Below are positions 1 through 7,428 of a stretch of DNA of 13,258 nt, piece after piece. How positions within the stretch are numbered: the first letter of the stretch is position 1; every line of letters starts with the position of its first letter. The DNA is taken from NCBI GenBank assembly GCA_019912505.1, contig JAIOIM010000490.1, positions 1-13,258 of the forward strand, given 5' to 3'. This stretch comes from Ignavibacteriaceae bacterium. Its GTDB lineage: Bacteria > Bacteroidota > Ignavibacteria > Ignavibacteriales > Ignavibacteriaceae. The notes below the pieces were generated by a model. That model was given only the letters and a program-made list of their open reading frames with translations, searched no databases and was not told the origin of the DNA. Both the position numbers and the translations under genes were made by a program.

Positions 1-2
1 CA

Positions 3-86
3 ATAGTTGCATTTTTAATTACAGATTTTCTAAAGGTTAAAATTTATAAATTATTAGATCATGAATCTATAAAATTTCACAAATAG
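3..86 (+). CDS. Possible 3' end of an upstream gene (partial)
   Basis: A reading frame is open from the left edge (frame starting at base 3) for 27 codons and ends at TAG 84-86. It begins with a hydrophobic stretch (IVAFLITDFL) and ends with a more charged tail. The next gene starts 18 bases later in the same direction, a spacing typical of an operon. The fragment is too short to assign a family, and an open stretch of this length can arise by chance in AT-rich DNA, so this is only a candidate tail. Confidence 0.3.
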   Translation: MVAFLITDFLKVKIYKLLDHESIKFHK

Positions 87-104
87 AATTAGCGAAGGAT
101 AAAA

Positions 105-617
105 ATGGATAAAAAATTTAGTTCACAGGAAGACTCTGAGATACATTTACTACTCGAAACTCTGGGCAGCGAGCATGGAATGGAAAGACAAAAAGCTAGA
201 GAGGCACTTGTTGCAAAAGGAAAAAGTACGATTGATTTTTTGATGGAACTGCTTTCACATCCTAAGTACATATTCCGTTGGGAAGCTGCTAAAACATTGG
301 AGGAAATCGGAGATCCGCTTGCTATTCCTTTATTTATAAGAACATTGGAGGATGAAAAAAGTGATGTGCGGTGGATTGCAGCCAAAGGTCTTATAAAACT
401 TGGAGAGCTGTCTGTTAAGCCTCTTCTCCAGGCATTGATAGAAAAGTCGGATTCAGTTTTTATTTTAGAGGGTGCTCATCATGTTTTTTTCGATTTGCAT
501 GAGGATAATAAATTGCCTGATGATTTTCCGATAGATAAGTTTTTAGCCGCTTTTAAAAACCCTTCTTTTCCGGAAAATATTAAATCTCTTGCTTATGAAA
601 TTTTAAATAGCAAGTAA
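105..617 (+). CDS. HEAT-repeat (PBS-lyase-like) protein
   Basis: The 170-residue product is built of short helical repeats of the HEAT / PBS-lyase type. Three are visible at about residues 26-52 (RQKAREALVAKG), 57-83 (FRWEAAKTLEEIGDPLAIPLF) and 88-113 (VRWIAAKGLIKLGELSVKPLL), each with the A-x-x-L-x-x-[IL]-G signature followed by a second helix. The C-terminal third (about 120-170) is divergent but still looks helical. There is no signal peptide, membrane segment or catalytic motif, so a cytoplasmic protein-protein scaffold is the likely role; the partner is unknown. The ATG is supported by a GAAGG ribosome binding site at 94-98. The PPK2 kinase lies 190-260 bases downstream with its own leader, so shared function is not implied. 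The fold call is firm; no gene name is justified. Confidence 0.85.
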   Translation: MDKKFSSQEDSEIHLLLETLGSEHGMERQKAREALVAKGKSTIDFLMELLSHPKYIFRWEAAKTLEEIGDPLAIPLFIRTLEDEKSDVRWIAAKGLIKLGELSVKPLLQALIEKSDSVFILEGAHHVFFDLHEDNKLPDDFPIDKFLAAFKNPSFPENIKSLAYEILNSK

Positions 618-795
618 CCAATTTTGGCAATTGATTAATTAAGCATAAAATATTTAAATATTAGTGAGCTTTTATTTTAATATTCAAAAAAATATTTTCC
701 CAACATTGCTCAATTATATTTTGCCGCGTCTTTTTATGAGTGATATTTTAAAAAGCATTCTCAAATATTATTTATAATTTTTGTAAACAAAACAC

Positions 796-800
796 GGAGA
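796..800 (+). promoter_or_regulatory. Ribosome binding site of the PPK2 leader ORF
   Basis: GGAGA at 796-800 lies five bases before ATG 806-808. It is the only good Shine-Dalgarno match upstream of the PPK2 gene. The annotated PPK2 start codon, GTG 878, is preceded by A-rich sequence (CAAAAAAATAACCC) with no such site. This placement suggests ribosomes load at 806 rather than at 878. Confidence 0.55.
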
Positions 801-805
801 GCTAA

Positions 806-874
806 ATGTCGAAGACTAAACCCGACAACAAAAATAAAAAGGGAAGCGCCAAAACTTCTGATTCAAAAAAATAA
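806..874 (+). CDS. 22-codon leader ORF in frame with PPK2
   Basis: An ATG with a good ribosome binding site opens 22 codons rich in Lys, Ser and Asp (begins MSKTKPDNKNKK, ends SDSKK) and stops at TAA 872-874. The GTG taken as the PPK2 start follows at 878, exactly in the same frame (72 bases after the ATG), with a single CCC codon between. The peptide's composition resembles the basic, poorly conserved N-terminal extension that PPK2 proteins often carry. It may be a translated leader that delivers ribosomes to PPK2 by reinitiation. Alternatively it is the original N-terminus cut off by one nonsense change or a sequencing error. No independent function is suggested. Confidence 0.35.
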   Translation: MSKTKPDNKNKKGSAKTSDSKK

Positions 875-877
875 CCC

Positions 878-1657
878 GTGACAAAGTTGAACAAGAAATT
901 TTATAACAAAGAATTGTCAAGGCTCCAAGTAGAACTTGTAAAGCTGCAGGAATGGATAAAAGCGAAAAAATTAAAAGTAGTTGTTGTTTTTGAAGGAAGG
1001 GATGCCGCCGGAAAGGGGGGGGTAATTAAAAGAATAACCCAACAATTGAATCCAAGAATTTGTCGCGTGGTTGCTCTCGGCACACCAACTGAAAGAGAAA
1101 CAACGCAATGGTACTTTCAACGATACGCTCCGCATCTGCCTGCCGCCGGTGAAATGGTATTGTTCGACAGAAGCTGGTATAACCGTGCCGGCGTAGAGCA
1201 TGTAATGGGTTTTTGTACTGACGAAGAATACAAGGAATTTTTAAGATCCTGTCCAGAGTTTGAACGGATGCTCGTCCGCGCCGGGATAATACTTATAAAA
1301 TATTATTTTTCTGTAAGCGATGATGAGCAGGAAAAACGATTTCAGGAGAGAATACAAAATAGGACAAAACGCTGGAAGTTGAGCCCGATGGATTTAAAAT
1401 CCCGCTCGATGTGGGTGGAATACTCAAAAGCCAAAGATGAAATGTTCGCCTACACAGATATAAAACAGGCTCCCTGGTATGTTGTTAATGCTGACGATAA
1501 AAAGAAGGCAAGATTAAATTGTATAAGCCATCTTTTAAGCGTAATAGATTACGAGGATTTAACACCCGAACCAATTGAACTTCCGCCGAGACAGAAAAAC
1601 AGCGGCTACATTCGCCCGCCCATTACCGATCAAACATTTGTGTCGGAAAAATATTAA
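878..1657 (+). CDS. ppk2: PPK2-family polyphosphate kinase
   Basis: The enzyme transfers phosphate between inorganic polyphosphate and nucleoside diphosphates (polyP + NDP giving NTP, reversible in the family), linking stored polyphosphate to the nucleotide pool in the cytoplasm. The 259-residue protein is a complete single-domain PPK2. The Walker A segment FEGRDAAGKGG lies at about 38-48, the Walker B-type segment LFDRSWYNRAGVE at 95-107, and the lid region KRWKLSPMDLKSRSMW at 164-179. Overall similarity points to the class that acts on nucleoside diphosphates; exact substrate preference (ADP or GDP) cannot be read from sequence. The start is uncertain: GTG 878 has no ribosome binding site, and an in-frame upstream ATG at 806 is separated from it only by TAA 872-874. 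A run of eight G (1015-1022) encodes part of the Walker A glycines. The gene is convergent with clpB, with a palindromic hairpin between them. Confidence 0.93.
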   Translation: MTKLNKKFYNKELSRLQVELVKLQEWIKAKKLKVVVVFEGRDAAGKGGVIKRITQQLNPRICRVVALGTPTERETTQWYFQRYAPHLPAAGEMVLFDRSWYNRAGVEHVMGFCTDEEYKEFLRSCPEFERMLVRAGIILIKYYFSVSDDEQEKRFQERIQNRTKRWKLSPMDLKSRSMWVEYSKAKDEMFAYTDIKQAPWYVVNADDKKKARLNCISHLLSVIDYEDLTPEPIELPPRQKNSGYIRPPITDQTFVSEKY

Positions 1658-1677
1658 TTTGTTTTTTTACAAATATA

Positions 1678-1704
1678 GTAGAGACGTTTGCGAAACGTCT
1701 CTAC
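1678..1704. repeat. REP-like perfect palindrome (12-bp stem, GCG loop)
   Basis: GTAGAGACGTTT (1678-1689) is followed by the loop GCG and its exact reverse complement AAACGTCTCTAC (1693-1704). The hairpin sits 21 bases after the PPK2 stop and 25 bases before the clpB stop, so it is placed to end transcription from both sides, though neither side has a strong run of T directly after the stem. Palindromes of the GTAGAGACG...CGTCTCTAC type recur as dispersed intergenic repeats in many bacterial genomes, as far as I recall. I therefore read this as a REP-like element that may also act as a bidirectional terminator. Copy number cannot be judged from one window. Confidence 0.6.
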
Positions 1705-1728
1705 AGCTGCACAATTTATTGATTACGG

Positions 1729-4353
1729 TTATTTTATTTCTTTATTAAAACTAAGATGACCGGTTTCGCCAACTATAATATTAATTGTGTTCCCGTTTTC
1801 AAAATTACCAGCAAGCAATTCCTTCGATAGGGGATTAACAAGATATTTTTGAATTGTTCTTTTTAGCGGTCGTGCACCGTATGTAACATCGTAACCAATT
1901 TGCACAAGCCAGTCTTTTACTTCATCGGTTACATTTAACTCTATTTCTCTTTGCGTAAGCATTTTTTGCACGTTTATTAATTGTATTTCTACAATCTTCC
2001 GCAGTTCTATTTTGGTAAGCGGTTTAAAGAGAACCACTTCATCTATTCTATTTAAAAATTCGGGGCGAATAGTTTTACGCAGCAGATCCATTAGAGTATA
2101 ACGCATCTCGCTTACAACTTTATCAATATCCTCATCTTCAATTGACTGAAGCCGTTCTTGAATAAGATGCGAGCCGAGGTTCGACGTCATTATTATAATT
2201 GTGTTTTTAAAGTTTACGGTTCTGCCCTGGTTATCAGTCAAGCGCCCATCATCAAGCACTTGAAGCAGAACATTAAAAACATCCGGGTGTGCTTTTTCAA
2301 TTTCATCAAGCAGCACAACCGAATATGGTCGGCGGCGAACTGCTTCGGTTAACTGACCGCCTTCCTCGTAACCAACATAACCGGGAGGCGCGCCAATCAA
2401 ACGGGAAACAGAAAATTTTTCCATGTACTCTGACATATCAATACGCACCATTGCATGTTCATCGTTAAAAAGAAACCCGGCAAGTGCGCGGGCAAGTTCT
2501 GTTTTGCCCACACCGGTAGTTCCCAGAAAAATAAACGAACCAACCGGGCGGTTCGGATCTTGTAGTCCGGTGCGTGAACGGCGAATTGCATCTGCTACCG
2601 CACTCACAGCGTATTCCTGTCCTACTACTCTTTTGTGCAGTTCTTCTTCAAGACGAAGCAATTTACTCCTATCGCTTTCGAGCATCTTGTTTACAGGTAT
2701 GCCCGTCCATTTTGCCACTACCTCTGCAATATCTTCAGCATCCACTTCTTCCTTTAACATGCGTCCATCTTTTTGAATCTCCGCCAATTTTGAAGTTTCT
2801 TCTTTTAATTTTTTTTCAAGCTCGTTTGCTTTTCCGTAGCGGAGTTCCGCAACTTTACCGAGGTCGCCTTCTCGTTCATATTTTTCTGCAAGAGTTTTTG
2901 TGTTTTCTATTTCGCTCTTTAGCCCTCTTATAATATTTATTTTTTCTTTTTCGAGATTCCAGTGAATTCTTAATTTATCACGTTCTTCAATTAATGAACT
3001 TAACTCTTCTTTAAGTTCTTCTATTCTTTTAAGGGATGCTTCATCCTTTTCTCTCTTTAAAGCTTCCCGTTCAATTTCTAAATGTTTTATTTTTCTCTCA
3101 ACTACATCAAGCTCTTCCGGCAGCGAGTTTATCTCAATCCGCAGTTTTGAGGCAGCCTCATCGATCAAGTCTATTGCCTTATCGGGTAAAAATCTATCTG
3201 TTATATACCGATTTGAAAGTTGAACCGCTGCGACAATAGCACCATCGGTAATACGCACACCATGATGAATTTCATAACGTTCGCTTAAACCACGAAGAAT
3301 TGAAATTGCATCTTCCTCCGATGGTTCAGTAACAAGCACCGGTTGAAACCTGCGCTCGAGGGCGGCATCTTTTTCAATATATTTTTTATATTCGTTTAAA
3401 GTTGTGGCGCCAATTGCGTGAAGTTCGCCCCGTGCAAGAGCAGGCTTTAAAATATTTGCCGCATCCATCGATCCGGAAACTGCGCCTGCGCCGACAAGCG
3501 TATGCAGCTCGTCAATAAATAAAATAATTTCGCCGTTGGATGCCTGCACTTCTTTTAATACGGCTTTCATTCTTTCTTCAAACTGTCCACGGAATTGTGT
3601 GCCCGCAACTAAAGTCCCCATATCAAGCGCAACAATTCTTTTTGATTTTAAATTTTCCGGAACGTCGCCGTCAATAATCCTGTGTGCAATTCCTTCTGCG
3701 ATGGCTGTTTTGCCAACTCCGGGTTCGCCGATTAAAACCGGGTTATTTTTTGTGCGCCTTGAAAGAACCTGAAGCACCCTGCGTATTTCTTCATCGCGCC
3801 CGATAACAGGATCGAGCTTACCAGATCGGGCAAGTTCATTCAAGTCCTTCCCATATTTTTCAAGAGATTGATATGTATCTTCGGGCGTTTGTGTTGTTAC
3901 ACGCTGTTGCCCGCGAACATCTTTTAACGCTGATAAAATTTCATTATAAGAAATTCCATTATCGCGCAGCAATTGACCCGCTTTCCCTTTATCGTTTGCA
4001 AGTGCAAGCAGGATATGTTCGGTAGAAACAAATTCATCTTTTAAATTACGGGCTTCTTCAGCCGCAAAATCAAAAAGTTTTGCTGTTTGCACAGACATCT
4101 GCTGGTTGCCAACTCCGGTGCCGCTTACTTTCGGAAGAGCTTCAAGAAGTTCGTTAACCTTTACTTTTACCTTGGTAACATTACCGCCTGTTTTATTCAT
4201 CACAGTTTCGGCAATATTTCCCTTTTCCTGAATTAGTGCCGCGAGTATATGTTCCGGCTCCAATATCTGGTTAGTATAATTCTGTGCTATCTCAAGAGCT
4301 GTCTGTACAACCTCCTGAGCCTTTACCGTCATTCTATTTAAATTAAAAGCCAT
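1729..4353 (-). CDS. clpB: ATP-dependent disaggregase ClpB (Hsp104 family)
   Basis: ClpB is a hexameric AAA+ unfoldase that pulls polypeptides out of aggregates together with DnaK/DnaJ in the cytoplasm. The 874-residue product (from ATG 4353) has the full architecture. There is a double Clp N-domain (1 to ~145) and a first AAA+ domain with Walker A GEPGVGKT (~209-216), Walker B ILFIDELH (~277-284) and arginine finger ERRF (~333-336). The long coiled-coil M-domain (~406-520) distinguishes ClpB from ClpA/ClpC. The second AAA+ domain has Walker A GTTGVGKT (~611-618; the usual residue after the first G is Pro), pore loop GYVG (~658-661), Walker B VVLLDEIE (~679-686) and sensor-2 GARPLKR (~826-832). 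There is no ClpP-binding loop signature. An in-frame TTG at 4365 would add MRSI, but the MAFNLNRMT start matches the family. It is the last gene of the chaperone cluster, 46 bases after htpG. Confidence 0.98.
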   Translation of the reverse strand: MAFNLNRMTVKAQEVVQTALEIAQNYTNQILEPEHILAALIQEKGNIAETVMNKTGGNVTKVKVKVNELLEALPKVSGTGVGNQQMSVQTAKLFDFAAEEARNLKDEFVSTEHILLALANDKGKAGQLLRDNGISYNEILSALKDVRGQQRVTTQTPEDTYQSLEKYGKDLNELARSGKLDPVIGRDEEIRRVLQVLSRRTKNNPVLIGEPGVGKTAIAEGIAHRIIDGDVPENLKSKRIVALDMGTLVAGTQFRGQFEERMKAVLKEVQASNGEIILFIDELHTLVGAGAVSGSMDAANILKPALARGELHAIGATTLNEYKKYIEKDAALERRFQPVLVTEPSEEDAISILRGLSERYEIHHGVRITDGAIVAAVQLSNRYITDRFLPDKAIDLIDEAASKLRIEINSLPEELDVVERKIKHLEIEREALKREKDEASLKRIEELKEELSSLIEERDKLRIHWNLEKEKINIIRGLKSEIENTKTLAEKYEREGDLGKVAELRYGKANELEKKLKEETSKLAEIQKDGRMLKEEVDAEDIAEVVAKWTGIPVNKMLESDRSKLLRLEEELHKRVVGQEYAVSAVADAIRRSRTGLQDPNRPVGSFIFLGTTGVGKTELARALAGFLFNDEHAMVRIDMSEYMEKFSVSRLIGAPPGYVGYEEGGQLTEAVRRRPYSVVLLDEIEKAHPDVFNVLLQVLDDGRLTDNQGRTVNFKNTIIIMTSNLGSHLIQERLQSIEDEDIDKVVSEMRYTLMDLLRKTIRPEFLNRIDEVVLFKPLTKIELRKIVEIQLINVQKMLTQREIELNVTDEVKDWLVQIGYDVTYGARPLKRTIQKYLVNPLSKELLAGNFENGNTINIIVGETGHLSFNKEIK

Positions 4354-4363
4354 AATTGATCTC

Positions 4364-4394
4364 AATGTACAATGTACAATTAAGAATGTACAAT
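4364..4394. repeat. Three copies of AATGTACAAT between htpG and clpB
   Basis: The decamer AATGTACAAT occurs at 4364-4373, 4371-4380 (sharing three bases with the first) and 4385-4394. Each contains the self-complementary core TGTACA, with core-to-core spacings of 7 and 14 bases, i.e. multiples of seven. Together they fill most of the 46-base gap between the htpG stop and the clpB ATG. They could be a simple-sequence intergenic repeat or a cluster of binding half-sites upstream of clpB. Nothing in the window distinguishes these two readings. Confidence 0.6.
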
Positions 4395-4399
4395 GCAGG

Positions 4400-6301
4400 T
4401 TATATATTTTTTACTTGTGTGTACCAATCGCTTGATTGTTCGAGCATCTTGTTTAACCTATTAACAAGTTTATGCGGATCGTCAAGGTTTCCTTCGAGCA
4501 GTAATGCCGATTCAAACAATTGCTCTGTTACATTTGCAATATACTCATCATTCGTGTTTTGTATAAAAATCTTTAAAAGATTTCTGATGAGTTTATGATT
4601 TTTATTTATTTCCAAAAGTTTTTTCTGAACCGTCATATCTTTGTTCGTCATGCGTAACAAGCGCTGCATTGATGCCGTCATTGTATCATCCGGATTTACA
4701 AGGCACGCAGGGCTTTCATTTAATCTTGACGATACTTTAACATCAGTCACCCGATCGCCCAATGTTTTTTTCATACTCGCAAGCAAGCTGTCGAAATGCT
4801 TTTCATCTTTTTTGTCAAGCTTTTCAAACTTGTCTTCTTCTTTAACGGTATCTTCAAATTTTTCAATCTTGCCAATATCTACCGAATCTACCGACTTGAA
4901 TTCAAACTCTTTAAATTTTCGAACACCGTTAAATACAAACTCATCAACCGGATCAAATAAATAAAGAACTTCAATTCCTTTTTTCTTAAATATTTCAAGG
5001 TGCGGATCAAGAGCCACTGCTTCACGATTTATACCGAAGGCATAAAATATTTCTTTCTGTTCCTCCTTCATTCTGGAGGCGTATTCTTCGAGCGATACAA
5101 GCTGTTTTGTATCTTCATTAAATGATGAGTTAAATCTCAGAAGCTGTGTAAACTTTTCCATATTGGAAAAATCAGAATATCCCATTTTGAAAATTCTTCC
5201 GTGTTCTTTCCAAAACTCTCTATATTTTTCAGGTTCGTCTTTTGCTTTTTTTACCAAATAAGAAAGTATCTGGCTTGTAACACTGCTTGCTATTTTATGA
5301 AAGATTACATTTTCCTGCAAAGTTTCGCGCGATATGTTTAGTGGTAAATCTTCTGAATCGACCACACCTTTTACAAAGCTTAAATATTCAGGCAGCAGGT
5401 CTTTGTTTTTATGTTGAATTAAAACACGCCGGACATATAAGTCCAAACCATAATCTTCACGGTTGTAGCCAAACAAATCAAAATTTTTCTTCGGAATAAA
5501 CATCAACGCGTTAAACTGTATCGGGGCATCAACCGATACGTGGATTGTATCCATCGGTTCTTCATCATAGGTTAGAAACTTATAAAACTCATTGTACGCT
5601 TCTTTTTTTATGTTTGATTTGGGTTCGCGCCATAATGCCGTAATCGTATTTATTTTTTCTACACCAAGGTAAATAGGGAAGGAAATAAAGTTAGAATGCT
5701 TTTTAATAATAGTTTCAAGCCTGTATTTGTCCGCGTAATCTTTAGTCTCTTCTTTTAAATGAATTTCAATGATAGTTCCGCGATTTATTTTTTCAGCGAG
5801 CGGATTTATTTCAAAGCTGCCAAGTCCGTCAGAAACCCACTCAAGCGCAGGCGCGTCTTCATTAAATGATTTAGTTTTAATTACAACCTTTTCAGCAACC
5901 ATAAACACTGAATAAAAACCAACACCAAACTTACCAATGATATTATTTACATCTGACTTATCTTCGCTAAGCTGCTTTAAAAACTCTGCCGAACCCGACT
6001 TAGCAATTGTCCCAATGTTTTTAATTAACTCGTCTTCTGTCATTCCAACACCGGTATCGGTAACAGTTATAAGTTTTTTCTTTTCATCGAAATCAATTTT
6101 TATTTCAAGCGGAAGATCTTTGTCGGCAACGGCGGTTCCGCGTGTAGACTCAAATCTTAATTTATCAAGTGCATCGGATGCATTTGATATCAGTTCTCTT
6201 AAAAATATTTCTCTACTTGTATATAACGAGTGAACAAGAATATCGAGTAGCTGCTTCACTTCGGCTTTAAATTCGTAAGTATGTGTTTGTTTTTTTTTCA
6301 T
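4400..6301 (-). CDS. htpG: Chaperone HtpG (bacterial Hsp90)
   Basis: HtpG is the ATP-driven homodimeric Hsp90 of bacteria, acting on late folding intermediates with the DnaK system. The 633-residue protein (E. coli 624) is full length. The N-terminal GHKL ATPase domain shows SLYTSREIFLRELISNASDA (about 25-44, with the catalytic Glu36 and Mg-binding Asn40), the nucleotide-binding DTGVGM (82-87), GTIAKSGSAEF (97-107) and the lid/glycine segment IGKFGVGFYS (122-131). The middle domain has the conserved LPLNISRETLQ stretch, and a C-terminal dimerisation domain follows. The ATG at 6301 is preceded by an AAAGG ribosome binding site. Codons 2-4 are AAA AAA AAA, followed by C, giving a nine-base A run just after the start codon. 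The gene starts 22 bases after dnaJ ends and is followed by clpB, so co-transcription of the three is likely. Confidence 0.97.
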   Translation of the reverse strand: MKKKQTHTYEFKAEVKQLLDILVHSLYTSREIFLRELISNASDALDKLRFESTRGTAVADKDLPLEIKIDFDEKKKLITVTDTGVGMTEDELIKNIGTIAKSGSAEFLKQLSEDKSDVNNIIGKFGVGFYSVFMVAEKVVIKTKSFNEDAPALEWVSDGLGSFEINPLAEKINRGTIIEIHLKEETKDYADKYRLETIIKKHSNFISFPIYLGVEKINTITALWREPKSNIKKEAYNEFYKFLTYDEEPMDTIHVSVDAPIQFNALMFIPKKNFDLFGYNREDYGLDLYVRRVLIQHKNKDLLPEYLSFVKGVVDSEDLPLNISRETLQENVIFHKIASSVTSQILSYLVKKAKDEPEKYREFWKEHGRIFKMGYSDFSNMEKFTQLLRFNSSFNEDTKQLVSLEEYASRMKEEQKEIFYAFGINREAVALDPHLEIFKKKGIEVLYLFDPVDEFVFNGVRKFKEFEFKSVDSVDIGKIEKFEDTVKEEDKFEKLDKKDEKHFDSLLASMKKTLGDRVTDVKVSSRLNESPACLVNPDDTMTASMQRLLRMTNKDMTVQKKLLEINKNHKLIRNLLKIFIQNTNDEYIANVTEQLFESALLLEGNLDDPHKLVNRLNKMLEQSSDWYTQVKNI

Positions 6302-6323
6302 AAATTTTACCTTTATCTATTGT

Positions 6324-7253
6324 TTACTTTCTTAATTCCTTTAGCTGTTTAACTAAATTAATTTCTTTTTGTGATAGCTTTTTTGGAAGAACAACATTAA
6401 TCCTAACAATCATGTCGCCGCGTGTTCCGTCATTGGCTGTCATTCCCATTCCTTTTACTCTAAGTAGCTTTCCCGGATCCGATTCTTTTGGGATGACCAC
6501 TACAATATTTTTTCCGTCAATTGTTGTAATCTGCTCTTTACTGCCCAGCAGTGCATCATACAAATTAACATCAAGATTATAAAAAAGATCATCGCCTTTG
6601 CGCTCAAAAAATGGGTGCTCGGCAATATGAATTTTTAAATATAAGTCGCCGCTTTCTCCGCCGGAATTACTTTTACCTCCCTGGTTTTTTACCCGCAACT
6701 TTGCGCCTTCTATAGTGCTAGGTTGAATTTTTATTTTTAATCTTCTTCCTTCAACTTTAATTTGCCTCTCAACTCCTTTGAATGCTTCTTCGAGAGTAAT
6801 TATCATTGTCGACTCGAAATCGCGCCCTTTCCGTGCTGCATTCCTCTGTGCACCGCCTGACTGACCTCGTTGACCGCTTCCGAAAAATGATTCGAAGAAA
6901 TCTGAAAATCCACCCATGTTTCCGAACAGGTCATTGATATTTCCATTAAAATTAACGCCGCCGCCTTGTTGCCCACGGGCATATTGTCTAAACCAGTCTT
7001 CACTATTTCCACTGCCCGTTGTTTTATAGCTATTCCAGTTTGCACCAAGCTGGTCGTAGCGTTTACGTTTTTCTGGGTCGTTTAAAACTTCGTGCGCTTC
7101 AGTTATTTCTTTAAATTTTTCTTCGGCTGCTTTGTTGTTCGGATTAGCATCGGGGTGATATTGTTTTGCTAATTTTCGGAAGGCTTTTTTTAAATCCTCT
7201 TTATTTGCATTTTTTTCAACGCCAAGTATTTTGTAATAATCTTTAAATTCCAT
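6324..7253 (-). CDS. DnaJ-type co-chaperone without zinc finger (CbpA/type II Hsp40)
   Basis: Hsp40 co-chaperones stimulate the ATPase of DnaK and hand it client proteins. The 309-residue protein starts with a J-domain (about 4-70) containing the essential HPD at 33-35. A Gly/Phe/Asn-rich linker follows (about 75-140, e.g. GQQGGGVNFNGN and NMGGFSDFFESFFG), then the beta-rich DnaJ C-terminal substrate domain (about 146-290, with IPKESDPGKLLRVKGMGM). The four CxxCxGxG zinc-finger motifs of canonical DnaJ are absent, so this is a type II, CbpA-like protein rather than the main DnaJ. No dnaK or grpE is present in the window. The ATG at 7253 lacks a clear ribosome binding site. The gene is 22 bases upstream of htpG and 175 bases downstream of hsp20, suggesting it opens the dnaJ-htpG-clpB transcript. 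I avoid assigning cbpA outright because orthology to E. coli CbpA is not proven. Confidence 0.93.
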   Translation of the reverse strand: MEFKDYYKILGVEKNANKEDLKKAFRKLAKQYHPDANPNNKAAEEKFKEITEAHEVLNDPEKRKRYDQLGANWNSYKTTGSGNSEDWFRQYARGQQGGGVNFNGNINDLFGNMGGFSDFFESFFGSGQRGQSGGAQRNAARKGRDFESTMIITLEEAFKGVERQIKVEGRRLKIKIQPSTIEGAKLRVKNQGGKSNSGGESGDLYLKIHIAEHPFFERKGDDLFYNLDVNLYDALLGSKEQITTIDGKNIVVVIPKESDPGKLLRVKGMGMTANDGTRGDMIVRINVVLPKKLSQKEINLVKQLKELRK

Positions 7254-7381
7254 TTGAAAAATATATTTTAATTAAATTCAAAAGTCATTCTAACCAAATT
7301 AATTCAAATCTTATATCGATTATTATTTTTAAGGAATGACGTTGTTCTATTTTAGTCAATTTGTTTTTATTTAAACTATAC

Positions 7382-7413
7382 AAAGGGAGAAGTGAAAACA
7401 AACTTCTCCCTTT
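7382..7413 (-). terminator. Hairpin after hsp20 (12-bp perfect stem)
   Basis: AAAGGGAGAAGT (7382-7393) and ACTTCTCCCTTT (7402-7413) are exact reverse complements separated by an eight-base loop. On the minus strand the stem begins 15 bases after the hsp20 stop codon and ends in CCCTTT followed by GTATAG, so the T tract is short. It may end most hsp20 transcripts, or protect the 3' end while letting some readthrough into dnaJ. It also forms on the plus strand, but no plus-strand gene ends here. Confidence 0.55.
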
Positions 7414-7428
7414 AAGGTATAATTGTCT

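Noticed and set aside
618..805. Inverted TGAGC/GCTCA pair and AT palindromes after the HEAT-repeat gene as a terminator or small RNA
   Set aside because: Arms are five bases with a loop of about 38, the AT-only palindromes are expected by chance, and no T run follows. A TATAAT at 773-778 has no matching -35.
2423..2933. Long plus-strand reading frames opposite clpB
   Set aside because: They are antisense shadows of a strongly conserved gene, have low-complexity Ser/Leu-rich translations and no start context.
6290..6301. Nine-base A run in codons 2-4 of htpG as a slippage switch
   Set aside because: Lys-AAA runs directly after the start codon are common in AT-rich genomes and usually favour translation initiation; nothing else suggests frameshifting.
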